Shown: piece by piece, positions 1 to 12,573 of the stretch | How the letters are laid out: every line of letters begins with the position of its first letter | Numbering within the stretch: position 1 is the stretch's first letter | NCBI GenBank assembly: GCA_034231615.1 | Contig: CM067310.1 | Coordinates: forward strand, 3,702,510-3,766,509 | From: Meghimatium bilineatum | Lineage: Eukaryota > Mollusca > Gastropoda > Stylommatophora > Philomycidae | Reading direction: 5' to 3' | Length of the DNA stretch: 64,000 bases | Made by a program: the position numbers and the translations under genes | The notes under the pieces: generated by a model | Database searches by the model: none | The model's input: only the letters and a program-made list of their open reading frames with translations | What the model was told of the DNA's origin: nothing

Positions 1-124
1 GAAGATAGTTATCTGGTCATGTTGCATGATACCGTGGTTGCTGGTGCACCTCTCAACCTGGTATCTCTGACTTCAGCACCTGTGCTTGCTTGGGCAGGAC
101 TATTCTTCTTCTTTCGTTCACTTG
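1..124. repeat. Dispersed-repeat sequence at the left edge
   Basis: This stretch resembles 22500-22640 and 36600-36720 (GATACC.TG.TTGCTGG, CTTGGGCAGGACTAT). It is a fragment of the same dispersed family as the neighbouring retroelement and has no coding content. Confidence 0.4.
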
Positions 125-1345
125 AAACATGTCTATATCTGTAATTCTGTCTCCTTAATAAAACTCACTGTCTTTTGTAGTTCATACAGTGTCCCATAGA
201 GCTTTGATTCCAGTGTTGTTTCCTCTGGCCAATATGTCTGCCTCAGCATTTCATGCTCAGAACACTCTTGAAGTATATGTTTGGCACTCTGTGCTTCCTG
301 TACACATGACCGTGTTGCCAATCTTGAACTTTGTATACATGTGACTGCGGAGTCGGTTGTGTCCTGTTCTGAGACGTAGAATTAGAACTTGTTCTGATCT
401 GTTCATAATGTGATAGTCATCTTGTGTTGGCGTTTGTGGCTTTCTTATTGACTTGATCATCTGTTTTTTCTGATGGTAGGTGATTGGTATATCTGGTTGG
501 TCTTCGGCAGCACCTTCCTTAGCCAGTTGGTCTGCTTTTTCATTTCCTGGTATTCCACAGTGAGAGGGTATCCACTGCATGGTTACCCTATACTGGTAAG
601 ACAATTCGCTAAGTAGTTTTTTCAAGTCTGTTAGTTTTCCAGACTGGAGAGCTTGAAGCACTGACCTTGCATCTGTCAGGAATACCACAGGCTGTAGGCC
701 AGAGTTGGAGTTCAGCAGTTTTTTAGCTGCCACACTAATTGCCAGGATTTCTGCATCATAATTATTGCAGAATTTTCCTATCGGTGTTCTGATTGTATCT
801 GATATACACCTGCACCTCCATTCCTCACAGCATTCTGTGCTGACCCATCTGTGTGTACTCTGACCCATATATCTTGTGGATATTCCTCATCCAGGAAACT
901 GAGGTCCTTCGCTGCACACTGTTCTGTTCGTCCTCGCATAGTATTCCTTTCACGTGGGTCTGAATGTATATTGACATTCCATGCCTTTCACTCCACGGGG
1001 TTTGTTCTGGTACAGACCTTAAGGGGCTGTCAACTTCAGGTAGGTCTGTAAGTTGTCTACGGAGTCGTTTAGCTTGATGGATAAAGCTGCTTCTTTTCAG
1101 TCGCCCCATTGCTAGATTTTGGAATCTTTCCTTCATTGGATGACTTGGCATCGAGGCCAGCACCATGAAGTGGTGATGGGGCTTAGTTCAGCCATCAGGG
1201 GCTGGAAACTAAGACTGGCCGGGCAGTCCCATTCGAGCAGGACCATAGTCCTGCCCAAGTAAGCAGAGTGCTGAAGACGGAGGCATCCAGCCAAAAGGCG
1301 CACAGATAATCAGGATGCCACGCACAAAACACAATATCGCAGCTA
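125..1345 (-). mobile_element. Non-LTR retrotransposon 3' part with RNase H domain (NL1), decayed
   Basis: The minus strand encodes an RNase H type I domain: TDGSAQNAV (first Asp), DAEILAI (Glu), FLTDARSVL (Asp), then WIPSHCGIPGNEKADQLAKE (final Asp). Beyond it lie HIMNRSEQVLILRLRTGHNR and a C-terminal tail ending ETELQI and a stop near 128. This layout is that of the C-terminus of a non-LTR polyprotein whose RNase H follows the reverse transcriptase. At least two frameshifts (near 305 and 790-860) break it, so it is dead. Bases 1150-1345 match the 5' part of the copy at 36556. Confidence 0.75.
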
Positions 1346-1689
1346 AGATGTACGCTATAACACAATGAACTTCGTTCTCCTAACTACATAAAGCTGATCA
1401 GGAGTCTGAAAACGAATGCAGAAGAACAAGAGCGAAATTGGATCATGTCCGCGGATGAAAGAAGAGCACCATTACCATAAGAGTACCACCAATGCAACAG
1501 AAAACCTTAGTAGATGACATACCGTTATATTGAGACTCTTATGGAAGCTTTGTAGCATGTCATCTATACAATTATAGACCCTCTCTGAGTAGGTCTCTTT
1601 AAATAGTCACTGCACTAAGCCGAAAGCTGAAATCTCATTGGTATGAAAGAAAGCTCAGAAAAACCATCCCACTGCACATAGGAAGCAAG

Positions 1690-1875
1690 AAATTTGGTTT
1701 GAAATGTGGTGTCGCTAGAAAGGAGCAGTTTTCGAGGGCAAGAAAGAATGATGGTCAATCAACTGCGTACTGGGACCGTCAGTCAGCGTGTAATGGCGGC
1801 TACACTCATCGAGAGATCTGAGCATCTATGGACTTGTCCGGAGTGTAGTGATGATGATCCAACGACTAACTAACT
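1690..1875 (+). repeat. Dispersed repeat D1, copy 1
   Basis: Nearly identical to 36318-36503 (GGTTTGAAATGTGGTGTCGC ... GACTTGTCCGGAGTG), ending in ACTAACTAACTA. A diverged inverted copy is near 10035-10200. The frame MVSQLRTGTVSQRV...LWTCPEC looks like the end of another non-LTR open frame. Bases 1346-1690 before it show nothing I recognise. Confidence 0.55.
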
Positions 1876-2139
1876 AACTATAGAAAGCAAGAGTTCTCAC
1901 AATTCCTGGGGATCTCAAAAACACAAACCATAATGTTACTTAAAAAAATTATTATAATAATAAAATATTGTGATACAAACAAGGTAATAATGAAACATGA
2001 AGATCACAAAACACAGATTTATTACACAGACATATTTTGATCAAAATTATTTCTTGATAACCTATATATATATATATTTAAGCTTACATGTGGGACTGTC
2101 TGACCATCATGTAATAATGAACATGCGCACGCACGCACA

Positions 2140-2490
2140 CAAAAGAATGTGTGTATATATGAGAATAGGGGGAACTTCGTGGAAAGATGAGAAAACGAAA
2201 GAAAAAAACTTTTAATACTTTGTATGAAAAAAAAAGAACTATTAAAGAAATAAAGATAAAATAAATAATGTAGTTTGAACCTTATTAAAAGACATGACAC
2301 CTTATTGCAGACCTTACTGGATTGAGGGGAGGGGAGCAAGGGTATGCAGAGATACAAGTGGGAGAGAAATATCACGAGATGGACAGGTTACAGTCTGGCA
2401 GAGTGCATAACCAAGGCAAAAGAAAGGGGATGTTGGAGGTCCGTTGCAGCCAACTTTCGTCACGAAGATGGCACATCATGATGAAGAACG
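2140..2490 (+). mobile_element. NL2 non-LTR retrotransposon 3' fragment, decayed
   Basis: It matches the better copy at 55263-55795: GGGGAACTTCGTGGAAAGATGAGAA, then an A-rich stretch, TTAAAAGACATGACACC, GAGATACAAGTGGGAGAG and TGGACAGGTTACAGTCTGGC. It ends near CACATCATGATGAAG. No frame survives. Confidence 0.65.
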
Positions 2491-2885
2491 ATGACTGACA
2501 GGCACATAGGTGCCCAGTCTCTCCCAGCAAATGTCGAAGGGCATGCATGTTAATTGTTCCTGTGTTTCGCTGGGTAAGTACGCTCCCCATTTTACCCTGC
2601 GTGGTTCCAGCGGTACTATCTATGTTTCTTCAACGCAGAATGAGGTACAAAGGGCAGAAACCAGAGCTCATTTTTCAGAATACTCTGGGAGTATGTTAGA
2701 ATCACCATTACCAACGCATATCAATCAAAGAGTAAAGAAATATGCAAGAAAGGTGATTTTGATTTTATGGGACGTCAAATGTGTCATAATGAAAAGTTAC
2801 CTGCCTCAATGCAAGACGACTAAAGGCCAGTGGTACGTTGATCTCCATACCAAACTGAAAAAGACTGACCAGAAAACGAAAAAAC

Positions 2886-3235
2886 GTCCTGGAACATGGA
2901 GTACTAACAGAGCCTGGGACATATAGCACATACAGATCATGGGACAGAGCACTGAAAGTGCCTGGGACACATAGCACAGACAGATCATGGGACATAGAGC
3001 ATTCACGTCCTGGAAGATGGAGCACTGACAGAGCCTGGGGCATATAGCACATACAGATCATGGGACAGAGTACTGACAAGTGCCTGGAGCATAGAGCACT
3101 GAAAGTGCCTGGGACACATAGCACAGACAGATCATGGGACACAGAGCACTCACATCATGGAACACTGACAGAGCCTGGGGCATTTACAGCGACTGAAACA
3201 CAAACCACTGATAGATTAAACCCCCAGATTTAGAC
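2886..3235 (+). repeat. Imperfect GCCTGGGACATA/CACTGACAGA minisatellite plus unique tail
   Basis: Irregular repeats of GCCTGGGACAYATAGCACA and ATCATGGGACAGAG units of about 20-50 bp. The part from about 3057 to 3235 recurs at 4034-4193, including the non-repetitive tail TTTACAGCGACTGAAACACA. Confidence 0.7.
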
Positions 3236-3318
3236 GTCATACCACACTATGTGATGTCTTCGAGATGTGAATATATTGACAGAAAAGTGCTGACAGCTGT
3301 GTATGAAAAAAAAGGAAA

Positions 3319-3501
3319 TTTGTTCTCAAACTCCCACTAGATCACTATTGTAGCAGAATTTGTTCTCAAACTCCCACTAGATCACTATTGTAACAGGACA
3401 CTGTCCCTACTAGACTTCCAACAGGATGTAGTCCAGACAATGAAAATATGGTGTGACGCTGTTTTATCTGTGCCATGGCCTAAAACATCTGACTTCGGCT
3501 G
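3319..3501 (-). mobile_element. SINE-A copy, diverged, with a local 45-bp duplication
   Basis: Family A in reverse (TTCTCAAACTCC ... TTTCCA ... GACTTCGG). The segment TTGTTCTCAAACTCCCACTA is duplicated in tandem at its start (about 3319 and 3361). Confidence 0.6.
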
Positions 3502-3690
3502 TAGAGTAGAAGTGAGGACAATGTTCTGTAAGGGAAGTGTCACATAGATAGATGGCGTCCTACTTTGCCCCAGATGGTCCCAAATTTTCTCCAGGTTGTA
3601 ACATTTATATATTTTATTGAACAATCAAGACACTAAATTGAAGAACAAACATAAGGACAAAGGCAAAAATATGTCTGTATTCTGTCAATC

Positions 3691-3840
3691 TTCCTTCAAA
3701 CAACATATGTAAATATTAACTTCTTTCAAACAATATATGTAAATATTAACTTCCTTCAAACAACATATGTAAATATTAACTTCTTTCAAACAATATATGT
3801 AAATATTAACTTCCTTCAAACAATATATGTAAATATTAAC
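3691..3840 (+). repeat. Five units of the 30-bp CATATGTAAATATTAAC satellite
   Basis: Exactly five 30-bp units. Units alternate TTCCTTCAAACAACATATG and TTCTTTCAAACAATATATG, a 60-bp dimer pattern. The same unit forms the 4.4-kb array at 5434. One more degenerate unit lies near 3911-3950. Confidence 0.9.
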
Positions 3841-4033
3841 TGTCATCTTTCTTAATACCAGCAGATTTTTACACTCAAATTTTACATATATATTTCATCA
3901 CATATTTACATACAACATATGTGAATATTAACTGTCTTCAAACTATATCTTCTTTTTCTTCTCGAACCTCAGGAATTGCGAGCGATTAGCTCTTACTTCC
4001 GGTGGAGAGGTTTCTATGAGCTTTCTTTCATAT

Positions 4034-4193
4034 CATGGGACAGAGTACTGACAAGTGCCTGGAGCATAGAGCACTGAAAGTGCCTGGGACACATAGCACA
4101 GACAGAACATGGAGCACTGACAGAGCCTGGGACATGGAACATTTACAGCGACTGAAACACAAACCACTGATAGATTAAACCCCCAGATTTAGA
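4034..4193 (+). repeat. Duplicate of 3057-3235
   Basis: Near-identical to the end of the upstream minisatellite with about 20 bp missing. It ends at the same CCCCCAGATTTAGACG, so it is a segmental duplication about 970 bp away. Confidence 0.75.
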
Positions 4194-4199
4194 CGGTTT

Positions 4200-5159
4200 C
4201 AGCTTAGTGCAATGCCTATTGAAGGAGCCTTCTACTCAGAGGGGGGGGGGGATATATGCCATGAGACGAGCTGAAAGTTTGCCTGGGTCACCCATTGTTT
4301 GTCTTTTCTCAGACGAGGCACTTCGCAGCCAGCAAGTATTCCTCATGTAGGAAAACCATTCCATTACCACCTAGGTCCCAGACCTAATTTCTTCCATATG
4401 AGCTGTGTTGGGTAGCAGAGACAGTCAAATTAGACTCAGGGTTGATACACCTTCCTAGACGAGATGCTGTTTTGTCAAACATGTTGTGGGCTGGGATTTT
4501 ACCTGTGCATTTCTCACGCAATCACCTCATCCGCTTGAGATGGCTTTCCAATCCATCGCCAGGCGTTGACCATGTATTTTTAATCTTTGCCATTGCTTAT
4601 ATTACCCAAAGAAGTATCTTAAATATGAATCTCAGATGAGGAGCTTTGCAGTGGACCCTTGGGTACTGAACCCAATTCTCTCTGTATGAGCCATGCTGGG
4701 AAACAGCCGACAGTCGAGTTGGGCTATGTTTGCAGTGTCGTTAGAGACTTTTGCTCACCTCTACGTTGCCTGCAGTGTCCAGAGTTCGAGTTTGAACACT
4801 GCTTTGGTTGTTCAATTGAACAATTCACTTCCTGACATTTTGTCCATGCTTGTCTATACCCAGAAGTGTATGTTCAAATTGGAGTATCCAATATGAATAC
4901 CGGTACTTTGAATGAGGTCAACTGTGATGGGACATGTAGACTTCTGTGTGTTCTCGAGCATGAACAGCACTTCTGCCAGTTGGTCTCGTGCTGGACTATT
5001 GTAGCTTCGTTGCCACTGGATTGATTCACACATTCCCACTACACTGTCCTCTAGCGTGTGTTTCCTTTTCCAGATTTTATATGTACTCATAAGACCATCG
5101 TATGCTAGGAACACTGACATTGGTCATCCCTCCAATGTTTCTGCTATTTAAACCAGCCA
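4200..5159. other. No gene recognised
   Basis: Short open frames only, none protein-like. Contains a G run (about 4241-4250) and ACCCA.TTCTCTC..TATGAGC segments that recur near 16930, suggesting old dispersed-repeat sequence. Confidence 0.4.
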
Positions 5160-5433
5160 AGACAGAATGCACAGATGCCTTGTATCACTGTGTGCCAACA
5201 GTGATGTTGGATGTAATGGCGTAGAGTTTTCGGTGATATTTCCTGTATCTCTGCAGGCAATTCTCATTCCGTCTACAGCCTCCCCATCCACTAGCTTAAA
5301 AGTGTTCGACTGGAATACAGAGAAAGTAGCTGTATTTCTGTTTCCAGGGTGCACCACGAGGAGGTACTATTTGGATCTTGGTTATCTGCTAACCCTGGGT
5401 CCGCACAAGAGCAACGTGAGACCATTTGCAACC
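5160..5433. repeat. Dispersed repeat D7, copy 1
   Basis: Matches 17250-17545: AATACAG..A..GCTGTATTTCTGTTTCCAG, then GGTACT and GATCTTGGTTATCTG. The pair is diverged and of unknown class. Confidence 0.55.
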
Positions 5434-8400
5434 CTTCAAATTACATATGTAAATATTACCTTTCATCTTTCTTCAAAATACATATGTAAATATTAACTTT
5501 CTTCAAACTACATATGTAAATATTAGCTTTCTTCAAACTACATATGTAAATATTAGCTTTCTTCAAACTACATATGTAAATATTAGCTTTCTTCAAACTA
5601 CATATGTAAATATTAACTTTCTTCAAACAACATACAGGTATGTAAATATAAGCTTTCTTCAAACAACATACAGGTATGTAAATATAAGCTTTCTTCAAAC
5701 TACATATGTAAATATTAACTTTCTTCAAACATATGTAAATATTAACTTTCTTCAAACTACATATGTAAATATTAACTTTCTTCAAAGAACATATGTAAAT
5801 ATTAACTTTCTTCAAACTACATATGTAAATATTAACTTTCTTCAAACTACATATGTAAATATTAACTTTCTTCAAACAACATACAGGTATGTAAATATAA
5901 GCTTTCTTCAAACTACATATGTAAATATTAACTTTCTTCAAACTACATATGTAAATATTAACTTTCTTCAAAGAACATATGTAAATATTAACTTTCTTCA
6001 AACTACATATGTAAATATTAACTTTCTTCAAACTACATATGTAAATATTAACTTTCTTCAAACAACATACAGGTATGTAAATATAAGCTTTCTTCAAACT
6101 ACATATGTAAATATTAACTTTCTTCAAACTACATATGTAAATATTAACTTTCTTCAAACTACATATGTAAATATTAACTTTCTTCAAAGAACATATGTAA
6201 ATATTAACTTTCTTCAAACTACATATGTAAATATTAACTTTCTTCAAACAACATATGTAAATATTAACTTTCTTCAAACAACATACAGGTATGTAAATAT
6301 AAGCTTTCTTCAAACTACATATGTAAATATTAACTTTCTTCAAACATATGTAAATATTAACTTTCTTCAAACTACATATGTAAATATTAACTTTCTTCAA
6401 AGAACATATGTAAATATTAACTTTCTTCAAACTACATATGTAAATATTAACTTTCTTCAAACTACATATGTAAATATTAACTTTCTTCAAACAACATACA
6501 GGTATGTAAATATAAGCTTTCTTCAAACTACATATGTAAATATTAACTTTCTTCAAACTACATATGTAAATATTAACTTTCTTCAAACTACATATGTAAA
6601 TATTAACTTTCTTCAAACTACATATGTAAATATAAGCTTTCTTCAAACTACATATGTAAATATTAACTTTCTTCAAATTACATATGTAAATATGTTTCAT
6701 CTTTCTTCAAATTACATATGTAAATATTATGTTTCATCTTTCTTCAAACAACATATGTAAATATTAACTTTCTTCAAATTACATATGTAAATATTATGTT
6801 TCATCTTTCTTCAAACAACATATGTAAATATTAACTTTCTTCAAATTACATATGTAAATATTATGTTTCATCTTTCTTCAAACTACATATGTAAATATTA
6901 ACTTTCTTCAAACTACATATGTAAATATAAGCTTTCTTCAAACTACATATGTAAATATTAACTTTCTTCAAATTACATATGTAAATATTATGTTTCATCT
7001 TTCTTCAAATTACATATGTAAATATTATGTTTCATCTTTCTTCAAACAACATATGTAAATATTAACTTTCTTCAAATTACATATGTAAATATTATGTTTC
7101 ATCTTTCTTCAAACAACATATGTAAATATTAACTTTCTTCAAATTACATATGTAAATATTATGTTTCATCTTTCTTCAAACTACATATGTAAATATTAAC
7201 TTTCTTCAAACTACATATGTAAATATAAGCTTTCTTCAAACTACATATGTAAATATTAACTTTCTTCAAATTACATATGTAAATATTATGTTTCATCTTT
7301 CTTCAAATTACATATGTAAATATTATGTTTCATCTTTCTTCAAACAACATATGTAAATATTAACTTTCTTCAAATTACATATGTAAATATTATGTTTCAT
7401 CTTTCTTCAAACAACATATGTAAATATTAACTTTCTTCAAATTACATATGTAAATATTATGTTTCATCTTTCTTCAAACTACATATGTAAATATAAGCTT
7501 TCTTCAAACTACATATGTAAATATTAACTTTCTTCAAACTACATATGTAAATATAAGCTTTCTTCAAACTACATATGTAAATATTAACTTTCTTCAAATT
7601 ACATATGTAAATATTATGTTTCATCTTTCTTCAAATTACATATGTAAATATTATGTTTCATCTTTCTTCAAACAACATATGTAAATATTAACTTTCTTCA
7701 AACTACATATGTAAATATTATGTTTCATCTTTCTTCAAACAACATATGTAAATATTAACTTTCTTCAAATTACATATGTAAATATTATGTTTCATCTTTC
7801 TTCAAACAACATATGTAAATATTAACTTTCTTCAAATTACATATGTAAATATTATGTTTCATCTTTCTTCAAACTACATATGTAAATATAAGCTTTCTTC
7901 AAACTACATATGTAAATATTAACTTTCTTCAAACTACATATGTAAATATAAGCTTTCTTCAAACTACATATGTAAATATTAACTTTCTTCAAATTACATA
8001 TGTAAATATTATGTTTCATCTTTCTTCAAATTACATATGTAAATATTATGTTTCATCTTTCTTCAAACAACATATGTAAATATTAACTTTCTTCAAACTA
8101 CATATGTAAATATTAACTTTCTTCAAACTACATATGTAAATATAAGCTTTCTTCAAACTACATATGTAAATATTAACTTTCTTCAAATTACATATGTAAA
8201 TATTATGTTTCATCTTTCTTCAAACAACATATGTAAATATTAACTTTCTTCAAATTACATATGTAAATATTATGTTTCATCTTTCTTCAAACAACATATG
8301 TAAATATTAACTTTCTTCAAATTACATATGTAAATATTATGTTTCATCTTTCTTCAAACTACATATGTAAATATTAACTTTCTTCAAACTACATATGTAA

Positions 8401-9855
8401 ATATAAGCTTTCTTCAAACTACATATGTAAATATTAACTTTCTTCAAATTACATATGTAAATATTATGTTTCATCTTTCTTCAAATTACATATGTAAATA
8501 TTATGTTTCATCTTTCTTCAAACAACATATGTAAATATTAACTTTCTTCAAATTACATATGTAAATATTATGTTTCATCTTTCTTCAAACAACATATGTA
8601 AATATTAACTTTCTTCAAATTACATATGTAAATATTATGTTTCATCTTTCTTCAAACTACATATGTAAATATAAGCTTTCTTCAAACTACATATGTAAAT
8701 ATTAACTTTCTTCAAACTACATATGTAAATATAAGCTTTCTTCAAACTACATATGTAAATATTAACTTTCTTCAAATTACATATGTAAATATTATGTTTC
8801 ATCTTTCTTCAAATTACATATGTAAATATTATGTTTCATCTTTCTTCAAACAACATATGTAAATATTAACTTTCTTCAAATTACATATGTAAATATTATG
8901 TTTCATCTTTCTTCAAACAACATATGTAAATATTAACTTTCTTCAAATTACATATGTAAATATTATGTTTCATCTTTCTTCAAACTACATATGTAAATAT
9001 TAACTTTCTTCAAACTACATATGTAAATATAAGCTTTCTTCAAACTACATATGTAAATATTAACTTTCTTCAAATTACATATGTAAATATTATGTTTCAT
9101 CTTTCTTCAAACAACATATGTAAATATTAACTTTCTTCAAATTACATATGTAAATATTATGTTTCATCTTTCTTCAAACTACATATGTAAATATTAACTT
9201 TCTTCAAACTACATATGTAAATATAAGCTTTCTTCAAACTACATATGTAAATATTAACTTTCTTCAAATTACATATGTAAATATTATGTTTCATCTTTCT
9301 TCAAACTACATATGTAAATATAAGCTTTCTTCAAACTACATATGTAAATATAAGCTTTCTTCAAACTACATATGTAAATATTAACTTTCTTCAAATTACA
9401 TATGTAAATATTATGTTTCATCTTTCTTCAAATTACATATGTAAATATTATGTTTCATCTTTCTTCAAACAACATATGTAAATATTAACTTTCTTCAAAT
9501 TACATATGTAAATATTATGTTTCATCTTTCTTCAAACAACATATGTAAATATTAACTTTCTTCAAATTACATATGTAAATATTATGTTTCATCTTTCTTC
9601 AAACTACATATGTAAATATAAGCTTTCTTCAAACTACATATGTAAATATAAGCTTTCTTCAAACTACATATGTAAATATTAACTTTCTTCAAATTACATA
9701 TGTAAATATTATGTTTCATCTTTCTTCAAATTACATATGTAAATATTATGTTTCATCTTTCTTCAAACAACATATGTAAATATTAACTTTCTTCAAATTA
9801 CATATGTAAATATTATGTTTCATCTTTCTTCAAACTACATATGTAAATATTAACT
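5434..9855. repeat. 4.4-kb satellite array of a 30-bp unit with higher-order repeats
   Basis: The unit is about 30 bp (CATATGTAAATATTAACTTT CTTCAAACTA), with variants ending in AAGCTT, GAACATATG, an inserted ACAGGTATG and a longer 37-bp TATGTTTCATC form. In 5434-6700 blocks of 5-7 plain units are separated by the CATACAGGTATG variant. From about 6700 an ordered set of variants repeats, for example every 298 bp between 6963 and 7261. The 414-codon minus-strand open frame (KKVNIYICSL repeated) comes from a stop-free unit whose length is a multiple of three and is not taken as a gene. Confidence 0.95.
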
Positions 9856-9989
9856 GGCATATCAATTTATCTTAAACATTTCTGAAGGCAACCACACATT
9901 TGCACACACACATCCACACAAAATCAATTTTGTTATATCACATATTTTGGACATCAGTATAGTTTAAACATAATGAGCACAAAGCAATC

Positions 9990-10345
9990 AATAAAAAGAA
10001 AGGAAAGAATTGCATAAAACAAATTATAAATATGTCTATTCCAGTCAGCCTGTTAAGATAGTTGTCCAATGATCATCATTGCACTTCGGACAGTCCATAG
10101 GTGCTCAGATCTCCAACCCAGTGGATCCACCATTACACGATGATTGACTGTTACAGTTCTTTGTTGGTTGACCGACATTTTTCTAAGCTCGCAGTAGCGT
10201 TCATTTCTGGCAACTCCATACTTTAAGTGCAGTTCTTTATTCGGGACATGGAAAAAAGATCATGGTTGGTTAATGGTCCAGAGGTCCATGGGCTCATGCC
10301 CTTTGACCCAAAAGCAATCATCATCCTCATTGATTTCATTTGCTC
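9990..10345 (-). repeat. Retroelement-derived sequence with D1- and D6-like parts
   Basis: Bases 10035-10200 are a diverged inverted copy of repeat D1 (CACTTCGGACAGTCCATAGG). Bases 10265-10318 (GGGCTCATGCCCTTTGACCC) recur near 23710 and, inverted, near 48670 and 56955. Confidence 0.5.
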
Positions 10346-11100
10346 TTGCTGTTTCTCATAAGGAGTTTAAAATGTCAGTACTGTACCACCAGATACAGTA
10401 GCAGTGCAAGCCAGCCAATCCGCTCTGTCATTGCCCTGAACACCCACTTGACCAGGCACAAAAATGAATCTGACATTTTCTAACTTTGAGCTCTTGACTA
10501 CCTCAAGCAACTGTTCTCGAATGTAATCCATTTGTACTTTTCTGATCATGCTGATTGAGTCACTAAAGATACAGACAAGAGTTGATATCTGTGTACTCAT
10601 CCAGTTCAAGGCCTTGGTCACTGCCATAATCTCCATGGTTATGCATGCTAGTCACATCAAATGGTACACTCTCTTCTTTGGTCTTCCCTACATAATGAGA
10701 TGCGAAGTCCCAAGCACTAAACATGTGTAAAAAATGAATCATTCATGTCCCCTTCACTGAAATTCTTGAACCTCAGACTCCACTGCAATACTGCACCCAC
10801 TCATTTAGTGTCTATTGAGAGTTATTATCACTTAAAAAAGGTCTCGCAATCCATGAGCACACTTATCCATTCCACAGCAGGTGTCACATCCTGAACATGC
10901 ACACACTTTGTATGACATCCTCAGTACCCCCCCCCCCCCCCCCCCCCCCCATCCATGACTTCCTCTTTCTAGTCTACTACTTTTCACTTCTGAATTTCAG
11001 AATTCAGTGGGTGTTCTTTGTCAACTGTGATTTAGGGGTAGGCTTGTGCTCTGTAGGTGGACTGTTGAGTACAATCGCATTGCTCATACTGAAGTGTCTC
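10346..11100 (-). mobile_element. RNase H-bearing retroelement fragment (NL7), decayed
   Basis: Minus-strand frame 10636..10367 encodes an RNase H-like segment: EIMAVTKALNW (Glu), CIFSDSISMI (Asp), FVPGQVGVQGNDRADWLA (final Asp; usual His replaced). A homologous decayed copy lies at 40930-41690 in the same orientation, sharing the RNase H part and AGTGGGTGTTCTTTGT. Contains a poly-C run. Confidence 0.6.
10926..10950 (+). repeat. Poly-C tract
   Basis: About 24 consecutive C residues, prone to length error and to G-quadruplex formation on the minus strand. Confidence 0.95.
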
Positions 11101-11250
11101 TAGTACACCCAAGTATGATAAGCATCACCTCATCCTGGATCTTGTCCAATCTTTCAGCTTGTATAAGAAATAGCGCTGCTTATACTAACACAGAAACAAC
11201 CAGGCCCTGATATAAGAAGGAATACTCGTAGTTAGCTTCTACTCACACTG

Positions 11251-11380
11251 AGCTGGATCTCTCCTGTAGCAGGACAATGGTCCTACTAGATTTCCAGCCG
11301 GATGTAATCCAGAGAATGGAAATACGTTATGTCAACATTTTATTTGTGCCCATGGCCAGACACATCCGCTCTTCTGCGGC
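11251..11380 (-). mobile_element. SINE-A copy
   Basis: Reverse-strand family A: GTAGCAGGACAATGGTCCTA, TTTCCAGC.GGATGTA, CAGAGAATGGAAATACG, ACACATCCGC. Missing the outer GTTCATTCTCAAAC end. Confidence 0.75.
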
Positions 11381-11508
11381 AATACAGAAATTATTTAATC
11401 AATGATTAAAATAAACTTCTAAATTTATGCATTAGATGTTTCTTATGACATATTCTTGATTTCTTGTAAACATTCTTATTTCAAACTGCACAAAATGGGC
11501 ATGTAGAT

Positions 11509-12015
11509 TAGTGGTTCTCAAGCATTTTTTTACTGTGGCGCATGCCCCCCAATTTTTTAGACATATTTCCTTTCTTGTGGCCACCATTGTGCCTTACAAA
11601 CATAAAAGGCATTGACTTTCTGTACATGTCATTACACCGCATCACAAATACATTGTATTTCTTTACAAGTCGACTCACCGCACTGAATATACAATGACTT
11701 TTTGTAGGACTCACCACACTGTGTCACAAATACATTATGTTCTTTACAAGACACCACAATGTGTCACAAATACATCAATTTTCTGTACAGGTCACCACAA
11801 TGTGTCACAAATACATTGATTATCTGTACAAGTCACCAAGACTTTTTTCAGTATTTTCACTATAATTCTTGCTGTTTATCCTTTTGTGGTTTCCTTCCTG
11901 TCCTATTCCTCCCCCTTCCCCCCACATCGAATTTCAAAATTATCTCCATGTCCCCTTCAAGTCTCCGTGGCCACCCCAGAAGGGGGGAGCATATGACGAA
12001 AGTTGAGAACCATTA
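11509..12015. mobile_element. hAT-like MITE
   Basis: 507 bp bounded by TAGTGGTTCTCAAG and, inverted, TAATGGTTCTCAAC, close to the common animal hAT terminus CAGTGGTTCTCAA. It is flanked by ATGTAGAT (11501-11508) and ATGTAGGT (12016-12023), an 8-bp target duplication with one mismatch, the length expected for hAT. No transposase. The interior has short internal repeats of CACCACAATGTGTCACAAAT. Confidence 0.75.
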
Positions 12016-12213
12016 ATGTAGGTCATGTCTTAAAAAGCATCTACAAAGTTAGGTAAGATTTAAGCTGAAAAATCTGACCAAAATATTGCAACAATTATGT
12101 AAATTACTCGAGAAAATAACATTTGTTAAATAGCAGTTTTATGTGAAACAATACAGAGAATCAACATTTCATCAAAAAAAAAAAGATCTTTACCAAGATA
12201 AGGACAAAAAAAA

Positions 12214-12573
12214 CAGCTGACATGTCAGGTAATCAAGCAGAGACTACATATCAGCCATGTGGGAGCTAATAGGTCAGGGAATCAAGCAGAGACTACTAAT
12301 CAACCACGTGGGAGCTGACGGGTCAGGGAATCAAGCAGAGACTACATATCAACCATGTGGGAGCTGACGGGTCTGGGAAGCAAGCGAAGCCTACATATCA
12401 GCCATGTGGGAGCTGACGGGTCAGGGAATCAAGCGGAGCCTACATATCAGCCATGTGAGAGCTGATGGGTCATGGAATCAAGCGGAGCCTACATATCAAC
12501 CATGTGGGAGCTGACGGGTCTGGGAATCAAGTGGAGCCTACATATCAACCATGTGGGAGCTGACGGGTCTGGA
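12214..12573. repeat. Minisatellite, 50-bp unit, about 7 copies
   Basis: Unit GAGCTGACGGGTCAGGGAAT CAAGCGGAGCCTACATATCA ACCATGTGGG with scattered substitutions. The 380 bp after it (12574-12953) hold no recognisable gene. Confidence 0.93.

Noticed and set aside
5456-6700. 414-codon minus-strand frame (KKVNIYICSL repeats)
   Set aside because: It is the satellite unit read in a stop-free frame; no start context, no splice sites and no non-repeat coding flank.
5434-9855. CRISPR-like array
   Set aside because: Repeats are contiguous variants without unique spacers, in a eukaryotic genome.
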